DNA of 7,132 nucleotides from Clostridia bacterium (GCA_024404275.1 JAKSQG010000094.1:1-7132), one strand, 5' to 3'. Positions 1 through 6,536 are shown, counted from the first letter of the stretch. Translations and numbers: made by a program. Notes: generated from the letters alone by a model not told the origin.

Positions 1-431
1 TGTGCCATGCCCTTGCCCGCGCTGACGCAGGCGGAATAGCCCATGGCGGCGTCGGGACGCACCTTGCTGTCGCCGTGGCTTAAATCAAACAGCACGGCGG
101 CGGGCACAATGGGTACGCGCGCCACGCCCATATCCAGACCAACGTTCATCTGCTCGAGACAGCGCATGACGCCGTCCGCGGAGGCCAAACCAAAGGCGCT
201 GCCGCCCGTCAGCACGATGGCGTGTACACGCTCCACCAGATTGCCGGGGCGAAGCAGGTCGGTCTCCCGCGTGCCGGGGGCGGCACCGCGCACCGATACG
301 CCGCCCACTGCACCGTCGGCGGGAGCAAGCACCACGGTTACACCCGTCTGCGCCTGCGTGTTTTGCGCCTGCCCGACGCGGATGCCGTGCACATCGGTGA
401 TATCGCCCTCAAAGGGCTTGTAAATGTTCAT
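1..431 (-). CDS. P1-family peptidase (DmpA/S58-like aminopeptidase), N-terminal 143 residues, runs off the left edge
   Basis: The first 143 residues match the N-terminal half of the P1 family (DmpA-like L-aminopeptidase/D-esterase, MEROPS S58). Seen directly: ITDVHGIRVGQA (residues 11-22), TGVTVVLAP (29-37), VRGAAPGTRETDLLRP (48-62 region), VHAIVLTGGSAFGLASADGV (69-88), GVARVPIVPAAVLFDL (102-117) and PDAAMGYSA (126-134), all family landmarks. In characterised members the precursor cleaves itself before a catalytic serine or threonine in the second half. That half lies beyond the window, so activity cannot be judged. The natural substrate of bacterial members is often unknown; N-terminal amino acids, amides or beta-peptides are possible. 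The ATG at 431 overlaps the TGA of the upstream hydrolase (ATGA) and has AAGGAG seven bases before it, inside the hydrolase's last codons, so translation is probably coupled. No signal peptide is visible, which suggests a cytoplasmic enzyme. Confidence 0.9.
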   Translation of the reverse strand, partial: MNIYKPFEGDITDVHGIRVGQAQNTQAQTGVTVVLAPADGAVGGVSVRGAAPGTRETDLLRPGNLVERVHAIVLTGGSAFGLASADGVMRCLEQMNVGLDMGVARVPIVPAAVLFDLSHGDSKVRPDAAMGYSACVSAGKGMA

Positions 432-1351
432 TGCAGCGCTCCTTCCAGCCAACGGATCAGGTCGGCATACACTTCTTCACGGTTGGTCTCATTGAGCATT
501 TCGTGCCGTCCGCCCTCGTACAGGCGGAGGGTCAGGTTGTTCAGCCCGGCGGCACTGAACTGCTCATACACCGTGCGTACGCCCTTGCCCTGCGCGCCCA
601 CGGGGTCCATGTCGCCCGAAACAAAATACACGGGCAGGTGGGAGGGCATGGCGGAAAGGCGGCTCGTATCGCTCAGGGCCTTCAGACCCGAGAACATATC
701 GTAGTAGCCGCGGGCGGTGAACAGAAAGCCGCACAGCGGGTCGGCAACATAATCATCCACGCGGTCGTTGTCGCGGCTGAGCCAGTCAAAGGGCGCGCGG
801 ACGGGCTCAAAGTTTTTGTTGCTGTTGGCGCCCACCAGCTTGGCGGTCATGGGCGAGGGCTTGTTCCAACCATGCGTTTTGCCTGCCAGCGTGGCGGCGG
901 CCATGCCCGCCTCACACACGGCTTTGGGGTGCCAGCCTGTGCCGCTGATGACGGCGGCATCGAGGTTTTTGCCGTAACGGATGAGGTATTCGCGGGCGGC
1001 AAAGCTGCCCATCGAGTGCCCCAGCAGCACGTGCTTGAAGCCGGGGAAGCGCTTTTGCGCCTCCTGCCGCATCAGCTCGATGTCCTCAATGAGGCTGCTC
1101 CAGCCGTCCTTTTCACCAAACCAGCCGTGCTCCGCCTCGGGGGCTTCGGGACCGTGACCCGCGTGGTTGTGACCCACCACGGTATAGCCGGCCCTGACCA
1201 GCGCCTCGGCGGCACCTTCATAGCGGCGCATATGCTCCGCCATGCCGTGCACCAATTGCACAATGGTCTTCTTTTCGTTGCTGCCCTGCCAGATGTACAG
1301 GCCAAGGGTGCGTCCAAAGGGGGACTGGATGGTTTCAACCTGCGGCTTCAT
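428..1351 (-). CDS. Alpha/beta hydrolase, lysophospholipase / monoacylglycerol lipase type (serine aminopeptidase S33-like)
   Basis: This 307-residue protein has a complete alpha/beta-hydrolase layout. The oxyanion-hole segment is VQLVHGMAEH (31-40), followed by GHNHAGHG (60-67). The nucleophile elbow is GHSMG (111-115, Ser113). The acid is probably Asp249 in GDMDP, and the histidine is His283 in GGRHE. Length and motif spacing fit the PldB/Hydrolase_4 group, which hydrolyses lysophospholipids, monoacylglycerols or other carboxyl esters; the real substrate cannot be read from sequence. There is no signal peptide or lipobox, so it is probably cytoplasmic. I chose the ATG at 1351 because AAGGAGG lies seven bases upstream. 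A longer version from a TTG at 1387 would start inside the hairpin between trpS and this gene and has no comparable ribosome binding site. It sits downstream of a terminator-like hairpin and is coupled by a 4-bp overlap to the P1 peptidase, so the two form a pair. Confidence 0.9.
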   Translation of the reverse strand: MKPQVETIQSPFGRTLGLYIWQGSNEKKTIVQLVHGMAEHMRRYEGAAEALVRAGYTVVGHNHAGHGPEAPEAEHGWFGEKDGWSSLIEDIELMRQEAQKRFPGFKHVLLGHSMGSFAAREYLIRYGKNLDAAVISGTGWHPKAVCEAGMAAATLAGKTHGWNKPSPMTAKLVGANSNKNFEPVRAPFDWLSRDNDRVDDYVADPLCGFLFTARGYYDMFSGLKALSDTSRLSAMPSHLPVYFVSGDMDPVGAQGKGVRTVYEQFSAAGLNNLTLRLYEGGRHEMLNETNREEVYADLIRWLEGALQ

Positions 1352-1365
1352 GCGCTTTCCTCCTT

Positions 1366-1397
1366 GCAAAAAGGGCGCAGGCAACAATGCCCGCGCC
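1366..1397 (-). terminator. Terminator-like hairpin between trpS and the hydrolase gene
   Basis: On the minus strand the arm GGCGCGGGCA (1397-1388) and the arm TGCCTGCGCC (1383-1374) pair over 10 bp with one G-T pair and a TTGT loop. They are followed by C and five Ts (1372-1368). It begins 12 bases after the trpS stop. The T-run is short, so partial termination is likely. The hydrolase ribosome binding site (1359-1365) begins just after the T-run, leaving no room for a new promoter. The downstream pair must be read through from upstream or be served by a promoter inside trpS. Confidence 0.65.
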
Positions 1398-1408
1398 GGG
1401 TAAGCTGA

Positions 1409-2416
1409 TTACAGCTGATAAAGACCGACCTTTTTGTACACCTTGCGCAGCGTGCGGTTGGCCAGGGCAGAGGCCCTTTCGGCACCGTTTTTGAGCGTTT
1501 CGGCAATGAAGGCTTTGTCGGCCACCAGACGCTTGTATTCGCTCTGGATGGGGGACAGGGTATCGATGATCGCCTGCGTGGCGGCATCCTTGAGGGCGCC
1601 GTAGCCCTGACCCTGCAGGGAGGCACAGACCTCGTCGGGGGTGCGGCCGCTCATGGCGGCGGTAATGGTGATCAGGTTGGTGACGCCGGGCTTGTTCTCG
1701 GCATCCACACGGATCTCGCCGTCGCTGTCGGTCACGGCACGGCGGATCTTGCGGCGGATGGCATCGGCATCGTCCACCATGGAGATGAAGGAGTCGGGCT
1801 CGCCCGATTTGCTCATCTTGGCGGTGGGGTCTGTCAGGCTCATGACACGGGCACCCGCGGACTTGGAGATGTAGGGCTCGGGCACCACGAACACATCGCC
1901 GTACAGGCTGTTGAAGCGCTCGGCAATGTCACGGGACAGCTCCAGATGCTGCTTCTGGTCGGCACCCACGGGCACCACAGCGGTCTGATAGAGCAGAATG
2001 TCCGCCGCCATCAGCACGGGATAGGTGAGCAGACCGGCATTGATGTTGTCGGCATGGCGGGCGGATTTGTCCTTGAACTGCGTCATGCGGCGCAGTTCGC
2101 CGTCATAGGTGAAGCAGTTGAGGATCCACGCCAATTCGGCATGTTGATGCACATGGCTCTGGGCATAGATGATATTCTTTTCGGGGTCGAGGCCGCAGGC
2201 GATGTACAGGGCGGCCACCTCGGCGGTGTGGCGGCGCAGCTCGGCGGGCACCTGACGCACCGTCAGGGCGTGCAGGTCGGCCATGCAGAACAGGCAGTCA
2301 TAATCATCGCTGAGAAGCTTGAAATTGCGCAGCGCGCCGATATAGTTGCCGATGGTCAGCACGCCGGAGGGCTGCACAGCGGAATACAGAATAGGTTTTC
2401 TTTCAATCTCACTCAT
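1409..2416 (-). CDS. trpS: Tryptophanyl-tRNA synthetase
   Basis: This enzyme activates tryptophan with ATP and charges tRNA-Trp; it is a class I aminoacyl-tRNA synthetase of the cytoplasm. The 335-residue length is normal. Seen directly: PSGVLTIGNYIGAL (16-29), in which TIGN replaces the classical HIGH motif exactly as in Bacillus-type enzymes; ELRRMTQFKDKSA (107-119); GLLTYPVLMAADILLY (128-143); VPVGADQKQHLELSRD (148-163); and the KMSKS loop at 200-204. The ATG at 2416 is the only reasonable start, since no in-frame ATG, GTG or TTG lies just upstream and the conserved domain begins a few residues later. No clear Shine-Dalgarno sequence precedes it, only AGAAAG and a T-rich stretch, so translation may depend on ribosomes finishing the regulator gene 26 bp upstream. 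There is no room here for a T-box leader, the usual control of trpS in many Firmicutes. A hairpin with a T-run follows the gene. Confidence 0.97.
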   Translation of the reverse strand: MSEIERKPILYSAVQPSGVLTIGNYIGALRNFKLLSDDYDCLFCMADLHALTVRQVPAELRRHTAEVAALYIACGLDPEKNIIYAQSHVHQHAELAWILNCFTYDGELRRMTQFKDKSARHADNINAGLLTYPVLMAADILLYQTAVVPVGADQKQHLELSRDIAERFNSLYGDVFVVPEPYISKSAGARVMSLTDPTAKMSKSGEPDSFISMVDDADAIRRKIRRAVTDSDGEIRVDAENKPGVTNLITITAAMSGRTPDEVCASLQGQGYGALKDAATQAIIDTLSPIQSEYKRLVADKAFIAETLKNGAERASALANRTLRKVYKKVGLYQL

Positions 2417-2442
2417 GAAAAATACACGCTTTCTGATGATTG

Positions 2443-2841
2443 TTATGAAGGATTGGAGGCACTGCCTTCCGCGGTATCCCAGCGCTCCAGATGCGCCCGG
2501 AGGGCACGATAGGAAACATCGGAGATGTCATGCTCCAGCCGGCAGGCGTCCTCCCGGGCGGTGACGGCATCGACCCCCATCAGCTCCAGGCAGCGGGCCA
2601 GCGTTTTGTGGCGGGCATAGATGCGTTCGGCAATGACCCGGCCTTCCCCGGTCAGGGTGATCAGGTTGTTGGCGTCCATTTCGATGAAGCCGTTTTCCCG
2701 CAGCCGTTTCATGGCCACACTGACGGAAGGCTTGGATACGTCCAGCGCAGAGGCAATATCGATGGAACGCACGATCCCCTTCTGCTATTGGACCATCAGA
2801 ATCATCTCAAGATAGTCTTCGGCAGATTTACGAATGATCAC
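2443..2841 (-). pseudogene. DtxR/MntR-family metal-dependent repressor interrupted by an in-frame TAG at codon 19
   Basis: Read from the GTG at 2841 (GGAGG nine bases upstream, 20 bp after recA), the frame encodes 132 residues colinear with MntR/DtxR proteins, which repress or activate metal-uptake and efflux genes when bound to Mn(II) or Fe(II). Codon 19 is TAG (2787-2785), between ...YLEMILMVQ and QKGIVRSID..., where relatives have a sense codon. Everything else is intact: a winged helix with IASALDVSKPSVSVAMKRL (29-47), a wing around NNLITLT (58-64), and dimerisation helices. Expected metal ligands are D9, E12, H78, C100, E103 and H104. A restart at GTG 2772 (codon 24, weak AAGG five bases upstream) would give 109 residues lacking the first helix, D9 and E12. 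The TAG could be a recent nonsense mutation, a sequencing or assembly error, or a suppressed codon. None of the six tRNAs in this window reads UAG. I favour mutation or error. Confidence 0.8.
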
Positions 2842-2861
2842 GTTGGAGGACCTCCTTTGGG

Positions 2862-3971
2862 TCAGTCTTCGTCGGTGATGATGTTGCCCAGATCGTCAAT
2901 GGCGCCTTCGGGCATTTCGGGGGCGGGGTCTTCCTGCGGTACGGGCTCAACCTCGGCAAAGGTGGCGCGCACAGCGGCCTCGACCTCGTCACACAGGGAC
3001 TTGTTGTCCTTGAGCAGCTGACGGGTGTTTTCACGGCCCTGGGCGATGCGCTCATCGTTGAAATAGAACCAGGCGCCGCTCTTGTGGATGATGTCACGCT
3101 CCACGGCCATATCCAGAATGGTGCCTTCCTTGCTGATGCCCTCGCCGTAGAGCAGGTCAAATTCGGCAGTACGGAAGGGCGGGGCTACCTTGTTTTTGAC
3201 CACCTTGATCTTGGTGCGGTTGCCGATGACGGTGGCGCCGTTCTTGAGCTGCTCGCCGCGGCGGATATCCATACGCACGGAGGAGTAGAACTTCAAAGCA
3301 CGGCCGCCGGTGGTGACTTCGGGGTTGCCGTACATGACGCCCACCTTTTCACGCAGCTGGTTGATGAAGATGACGATGGCGTTGGTCTTGTTGACCACGC
3401 CGGCCAGCTTGCGCAGCGCCTGGCTCATCAGGCGGGCCTGCAGACCGACGAAGGTATCGCCCATTTCGCCGTCAATTTCGGCACGCGGCACCAGCGCGGC
3501 AACGGAGTCGACCACGACGACATCCACGGCGCCGGAGCGGACCAGCGCTTCGCAGATCTCCAGGGCGTCCTCACCGGTGGAGGGCTGGGAAACATACAGC
3601 TCGTCAATGTTGACGCCCAGCTTGCGGGCATACTCGGGGTCGAGGGCATGCTCGGCATCGATGAAGGCGGCGATGCCGCCGCGCTTCTGGCTTTCGGCCA
3701 CCACGTGCAGGGCAATGGTGGTCTTACCGGAGGATTCCGGTCCGAACACTTCGATGATGCGGCCCTTGGGGATGCCGCCCACGCCCAGCGCCAGGTCGAT
3801 CGCCAGGCAGCCGGTGGGGATGACATCCACCTTCATGTGGTTCTGTTCGCCCAGCTTCATGACGGTGCCTTTGCCAAACTGCTTTTCCAGCGAGGCAAGG
3901 GTGGTTTCAAGGGCACGGGCACGCTCGTCCATGACGGAGGCGACTTCTTTTTCGGCGGCTTTTCTGGCCAT
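2862..3971 (-). CDS. recA: RecA recombinase
   Basis: RecA forms ATP-dependent filaments on single-stranded DNA, drives homologous pairing and strand exchange, and triggers LexA self-cleavage. The 369 residues are complete. Seen: Walker A GPESSGKTT (77-85, Lys83), AAFIDAEHALDP (101-112), Walker B VVVVDSVAAL (151-160, Asp155), the L1 region from EIDGEMGD (165-172), and L2 from INQLREKVG (203-211) to TTGGRALKFYSS (220-231). The C-terminal tail is rich in Asp and Glu, as usual. The start is ATG 3971 with AAAGGAG seven bases upstream; that ribosome binding site overlaps the pncC stop, leaving 12 bp between genes. I see no LexA-box-like sequence (CGAAC-N4-GTTCG type) in that gap, by the rimO promoter, or on a read-through of pncC. 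recX does not follow; a metalloregulator does. Confidence 0.99.
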   Translation of the reverse strand: MARKAAEKEVASVMDERARALETTLASLEKQFGKGTVMKLGEQNHMKVDVIPTGCLAIDLALGVGGIPKGRIIEVFGPESSGKTTIALHVVAESQKRGGIAAFIDAEHALDPEYARKLGVNIDELYVSQPSTGEDALEICEALVRSGAVDVVVVDSVAALVPRAEIDGEMGDTFVGLQARLMSQALRKLAGVVNKTNAIVIFINQLREKVGVMYGNPEVTTGGRALKFYSSVRMDIRRGEQLKNGATVIGNRTKIKVVKNKVAPPFRTAEFDLLYGEGISKEGTILDMAVERDIIHKSGAWFYFNDERIAQGRENTRQLLKDNKSLCDEVEAAVRATFAEVEPVPQEDPAPEMPEGAIDDLGNIITDED

Positions 3972-3983
3972 GGTGATTCTCCT

Positions 3984-4454
3984 TTAATATGATGATTGGT
4001 TGTTTGTCAGTTTCTGATATAAAAGCCGCACGGCAGCCTCAACGGCGGCGCGGCGGATGGCTTCGCGGGAGCCGGCAAAGCGGCATTCCAGACAGGCTTC
4101 GCCTTCGGGGGTCGCAAGCCCCACATACACCAGCCCCACATCCTCGCCGTCCGGACCGGCATAGCCGGTGGTGGACAGCGCGTAATCGGTGCCGATGACC
4201 TTTTTTGCGCCGCGGCACATCTCAAGGCAGGTCTCGCGGCTGACGGCGGTGTGGTGCTCAAGCGTTTCGGGCTTTACGCCCAAGAGCGATACCTTGCGCC
4301 CCTCGTCATAGCTGACGATGCCGCCCATAAACACGCGGCTGGCGCCGGGTACGCTGACAAAGGCATCGGACAACAGCCCGCCTGTCAGGCTTTCGGCGCA
4401 GGAGAGCGTTTGCCCTTTTGACGTCAGCAGGGCGATGATGTCAGTGCTTTTCAT
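3984..4454 (-). CDS. pncC: Nicotinamide-nucleotide amidohydrolase, stand-alone CinA C-terminal domain
   Basis: This is a 156-residue stand-alone CinA C-terminal domain, the type that deamidates NMN to NaMN in the pyridine nucleotide cycle. The N-terminal molybdopterin-binding-like half of full CinA is absent. Family landmarks are SCAESLTGGLLSDAF (18-32), VPGASRVFMGGIVSYDEGRK (35-54), LLGVKPETL and the STTGYAGPDGEDVGLVYVG stretch. Ser22 in AES-TGG and Tyr49/Lys54 are the conserved polar residues that probably form the active site. I chose the ATG at 4454 over a TTG at 4490 because family homology begins only there; the extra residues are translation of pgsA sequence in another frame. The gene overlaps the end of pgsA by 14 bp and its ribosome binding site is weak, so coupling is likely. 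The order pgsA-cinA-recA is known from Bacillus, where full-length CinA is linked with competence. Confidence 0.93.
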   Translation of the reverse strand: MKSTDIIALLTSKGQTLSCAESLTGGLLSDAFVSVPGASRVFMGGIVSYDEGRKVSLLGVKPETLEHHTAVSRETCLEMCRGAKKVIGTDYALSTTGYAGPDGEDVGLVYVGLATPEGEACLECRFAGSREAIRRAAVEAAVRLLYQKLTNNQSSY

Positions 4455-4962
4455 GGGTGAACACGCCCCACAGGTTGACAAAATATTCAACGCCCGACCA
4501 CACGGTGGCGGCGGCGGCCAGCAGACACAAAATGAGCGGCAGCACGCCTTCCATCAAAAAGCAGGCCAGAATGGCGATCATCTGCAGGATGGTCTTGATC
4601 TTGCCGCTCATGGCGGCGGGCACCACGGTGCCCTGCTGCACGGCGACCAGACGCAGGCCGTCCACCAGCAGCTCACGCACGGAGACCAGCACAGGCAGCC
4701 AAACGCCCATGCGGCCCATGCTGGCCAGCAGGATCATGGTGGTCAGCGTCAGCACCTTGTCGGCAATGGGATCGGCAAACTTGCCGAACACCGTCACCAG
4801 GTTGCGCTTGCGGGCAATGCGGCCATCCAGCGTGTCGGTGATGCAGGCGATGGCAAACACGGCGGCGGCGGGCACATAGAGCTTCAATGCCGCCAGCACC
4901 AGACAGATGGGCACCAGCGCGATGCGCATAATGGTCAGCTTGTTGGGCAGATTCATTTCCAT
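4441..4962 (-). CDS. pgsA: CDP-diacylglycerol-glycerol-3-phosphate 3-phosphatidyltransferase (PGP synthase)
   Basis: PgsA is an integral membrane enzyme that transfers a phosphatidyl group from CDP-diacylglycerol to glycerol-3-phosphate, the committed step to phosphatidylglycerol and cardiolipin. The 173 residues carry the full CDP-alcohol phosphotransferase signature: D43, D46, G47, A50, R51, G60, D64 and D68 in the D-x2-D-G-x2-A-R-x8-G-x3-D-x3-D pattern. The N-terminus (NLPNKLTIMRI, 4-14) is typical of PgsA. Hydrophobic helices lie at roughly 13-40, 68-83, 86-108 and 120-163. The start at ATG 4962 directly follows the rimO stop (TAAATG), with GGTGG six bases upstream inside the end of rimO. 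A second ATG at 4956 (MNLPNKLT) is an equally plausible start. The 3' end overlaps pncC by 14 bp. Confidence 0.96.
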   Translation of the reverse strand: MEMNLPNKLTIMRIALVPICLVLAALKLYVPAAAVFAIACITDTLDGRIARKRNLVTVFGKFADPIADKVLTLTTMILLASMGRMGVWLPVLVSVRELLVDGLRLVAVQQGTVVPAAMSGKIKTILQMIAILACFLMEGVLPLILCLLAAAATVWSGVEYFVNLWGVFTHEKH

Positions 4963-6264
4963 TTATTCCACCGCCTCACCATACAGGTCATAGGTATCCG
5001 CCTTGGTCAGGCGGAGGAGGATAAAGGTGCCTTCTTCGGGGGCTTTGTTTGCGGTAAAGAAGATCTCGCCGTCGCTGTCGGGGGATTCCATCTCGCTGCG
5101 GGCGGTGTAATATTCGCCGTCCGAGCCGGTCACCAGCGCGCGCACGGTCTGTCCCACGCGGGCTTCGTTGGCCTTGAGGCTGATATCCGCCTGCAGGGTC
5201 ATCAGGGTGTCCAGACGTTCGTCCTTGACATCCTCCTCGATCTGATCCGGCATGTCGTAGGCGGGGGTGTCCTCCTCACGGCTGTATTTGAAAGCGCCCA
5301 TGCGGTCAAAGGCGATCTCCTTGGTAAAGTCGTACAGGGTGTCAAAATCGGCCTGCGTTTCGCCGGGGAAGCCGACGATGAACGTGGTGCGCAGCGTAAA
5401 GCCCATCTCACGGGCGGCGAGCAGCAGCTCACGTGTTTTTTCCATGGTGCCGCGGCGATTCATGGCCTTGAGCACAGGCGCGCTGGCATGCTGCAGCGGC
5501 AGGTCAAGGTATTTGCACACGTTGGGCAGGCGGCTCATGGTTTTGAGCAGGTCAAGGTCGATCTCATCGGGGTACATGTACAGCACACGCAGCCACTCCA
5601 CGCCCTCGATGGCGGCGGCCTTTTCGATCAGCTGCGCAAGGCTGCTGCCCGTATCGGTGCCGTAGCGGGAGGTATCCTGCGAAATGAGGATGATCTCCTT
5701 GGTGCCGCCGGCTACCAGCTCGCGGATCTCGTTCAGAATGGCCTCTTCATTGCGGGAGCGGTAGCTGCCGCGGATGAGGGGGATGGCGCAGTAGGCACAG
5801 CGGTTGTTGCAGCCCTCGCCGATGCGCACATAGGCGCTGTAGGCAGGGGTGGTCAGTACACGGCCGCACTCCAGCATTTTATCGCTGCGGCCTCTCAGGT
5901 CGGGCTTGTCACCCTTGATGGCGCCTTCGACGGCTTCGACGATGCTGCCGTACTGGCTGACGCCCAGCAGGGCATCGATCTCGGGCATTTCTTCCTTCAG
6001 GGCATCGCCGTAGCGCTGCGCCAGGCAGCCCGTCACGATCAGCTTTTTGCAGCGGCCGGTCTGTTTGTACTGGGCCATTTCCAGAATGGCGTTGATGCTT
6101 TCCTCCTTGGCGGGGTCGATGAAGCCGCAGGTGTTGACCAGCAGTACATCCGCCTCGGCCGGGTCGGCGGTAAAGGTATGACCCGCCTGACGCAGCAGCG
6201 ACAGCATCTGCTCGGTATCCACGCGGTTTTTGACGCAGCCCAGGGAAATAACGCCAAACTTCAT
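4963..6264 (-). CDS. rimO: Ribosomal protein S12 (aspartate) methylthiotransferase RimO
   Basis: RimO is a radical-SAM enzyme that adds a methylthio group to a conserved aspartate of ribosomal protein S12, using two iron-sulphur clusters. The 433-residue length is standard. Seen: an N-terminal MTTase domain with VISLGCVKNRVDTEQM (5-20) and cluster cysteines C10, C46 (NTCGFIDPAKEESI) and C80 (TGCLAQRY); the radical-SAM motif C152-x3-C156-x2-C159 in IGEGCNNRCAYCAIP; DLPLQHAS (254-261), which favours RimO over MiaB; GFPGET (298-303); and a C-terminal TRAM-like domain from about 366. The ATG at 6264 has GGAGG six bases upstream and starts exactly at the conserved MKFGVISLGC. The frame stays open to 6378, but that extension lies over the promoter and is not coding. 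This is the first gene of the operon. Confidence 0.98.
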   Translation of the reverse strand: MKFGVISLGCVKNRVDTEQMLSLLRQAGHTFTADPAEADVLLVNTCGFIDPAKEESINAILEMAQYKQTGRCKKLIVTGCLAQRYGDALKEEMPEIDALLGVSQYGSIVEAVEGAIKGDKPDLRGRSDKMLECGRVLTTPAYSAYVRIGEGCNNRCAYCAIPLIRGSYRSRNEEAILNEIRELVAGGTKEIILISQDTSRYGTDTGSSLAQLIEKAAAIEGVEWLRVLYMYPDEIDLDLLKTMSRLPNVCKYLDLPLQHASAPVLKAMNRRGTMEKTRELLLAAREMGFTLRTTFIVGFPGETQADFDTLYDFTKEIAFDRMGAFKYSREEDTPAYDMPDQIEEDVKDERLDTLMTLQADISLKANEARVGQTVRALVTGSDGEYYTARSEMESPDSDGEIFFTANKAPEEGTFILLRLTKADTYDLYGEAVE

Positions 6265-6301
6265 AAAGGTCCTCCAACATACGTAAGTGCAGTATATACC
6301 T

Positions 6302-6330
6302 ATTATAGCATAAACCGGGGATGGGTACAA
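6302..6330 (-). promoter_or_regulatory. SigA-type promoter for the rimO-pgsA-pncC-recA operon
   Basis: On the minus strand TTGTAC (6330-6325), a 17-bp spacer and a perfect TATAAT (6307-6302) precede rimO. Transcription should start near 6295, leaving a leader of about 30 bases that contains the GGAGG site. No riboswitch or attenuator fits in so short a leader. Confidence 0.88.
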
Positions 6331-6371
6331 GCAAGGTTGTACACGGCAAAGAAAAAATTTAGAAAAGGTTA

Positions 6372-6400
6372 TTGACAAATGCGCTTTGTCGGTGTATTAT
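6372..6400 (+). promoter_or_regulatory. SigA-type promoter for the tRNA cluster
   Basis: A perfect TTGACA (6372-6377), a 17-bp spacer and TATTAT (6395-6400) lie upstream of tRNA-Pro. An A-rich stretch (about 6347-6366) just upstream could act as an UP element. The start is expected near 6407, about 28 bases before the mature tRNA. It is divergent from the rimO promoter, with 41 bp between the two -35 boxes. Confidence 0.9.
6374..6390. repeat. Inverted repeat inside the tRNA promoter spacer (possible operator)
   Basis: GACAAA (6374-6379) and TTTGTC (6385-6390) are perfect inverted arms around a 5-base centre. The left arm overlaps the -35 box. A protein bound here would block the promoter, but the dyad is short and could be chance. 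I recognise no known operator consensus. Confidence 0.4.
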
Positions 6401-6434
6401 ATCACTCGTCACCGAATGCTGTGCGTAAGCTCCT

Positions 6435-6511
6435 CGGGGTGTAGCGCAGTCCGGTAGCGCACGTGCTTTGGGAGCATGGGGCCGGGGGTTCGAATCCCTT
6501 CACCCCGACCA
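6435..6511 (+). tRNA. tRNA-Pro(TGG)
   Basis: The cloverleaf is complete. Acceptor CGGGGTG pairs with CACCCCG over 7 bp; anticodon stem CGTGC/GCATG encloses loop TTTGGGA with anticodon TGG at 6469-6471. The T-loop is TTCGAAT on a stem with two G-T pairs, and CCA is encoded. It is the first gene of the cluster; the UGG anticodon can read all four Pro codons when U34 is modified. Confidence 0.97.
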
Positions 6512-6536
6512 AACAGCTTTCGCACGGCATCAATGT

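Noticed and set aside
431..1408. A 325-codon plus-strand open frame opposite the hydrolase
   Set aside because: The minus-strand frame has the full Ser-Asp-His hydrolase motifs. The plus frame shows no recognisable family and no ribosome binding site.
2843..2853. Near-palindrome GGAGG-T-CCTCC before the regulator gene, considered as an operator or RBS-hiding hairpin
   Set aside because: The loop would be a single base, which cannot fold. The symmetry comes from the ribosome binding site next to a C-rich stretch.
3084..3992. A 302-codon plus-strand open frame opposite recA
   Set aside because: It is an antisense shadow of recA, with low-complexity Gly/His/Asp/Val-rich composition.
4318..6375. 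A 685-codon plus-strand open frame
   Set aside because: It lies wholly antisense to rimO, pgsA and pncC, which have clear family motifs. Its product is rich in His, Gly and Gln without domain character, as expected from the opposite strand of GC-rich codon usage.
6265..6378. N-terminal extension of RimO to 6378
   Set aside because: The extension overlaps the promoter and expected transcription start, and homology starts exactly at the ATG at 6264 behind GGAGG.
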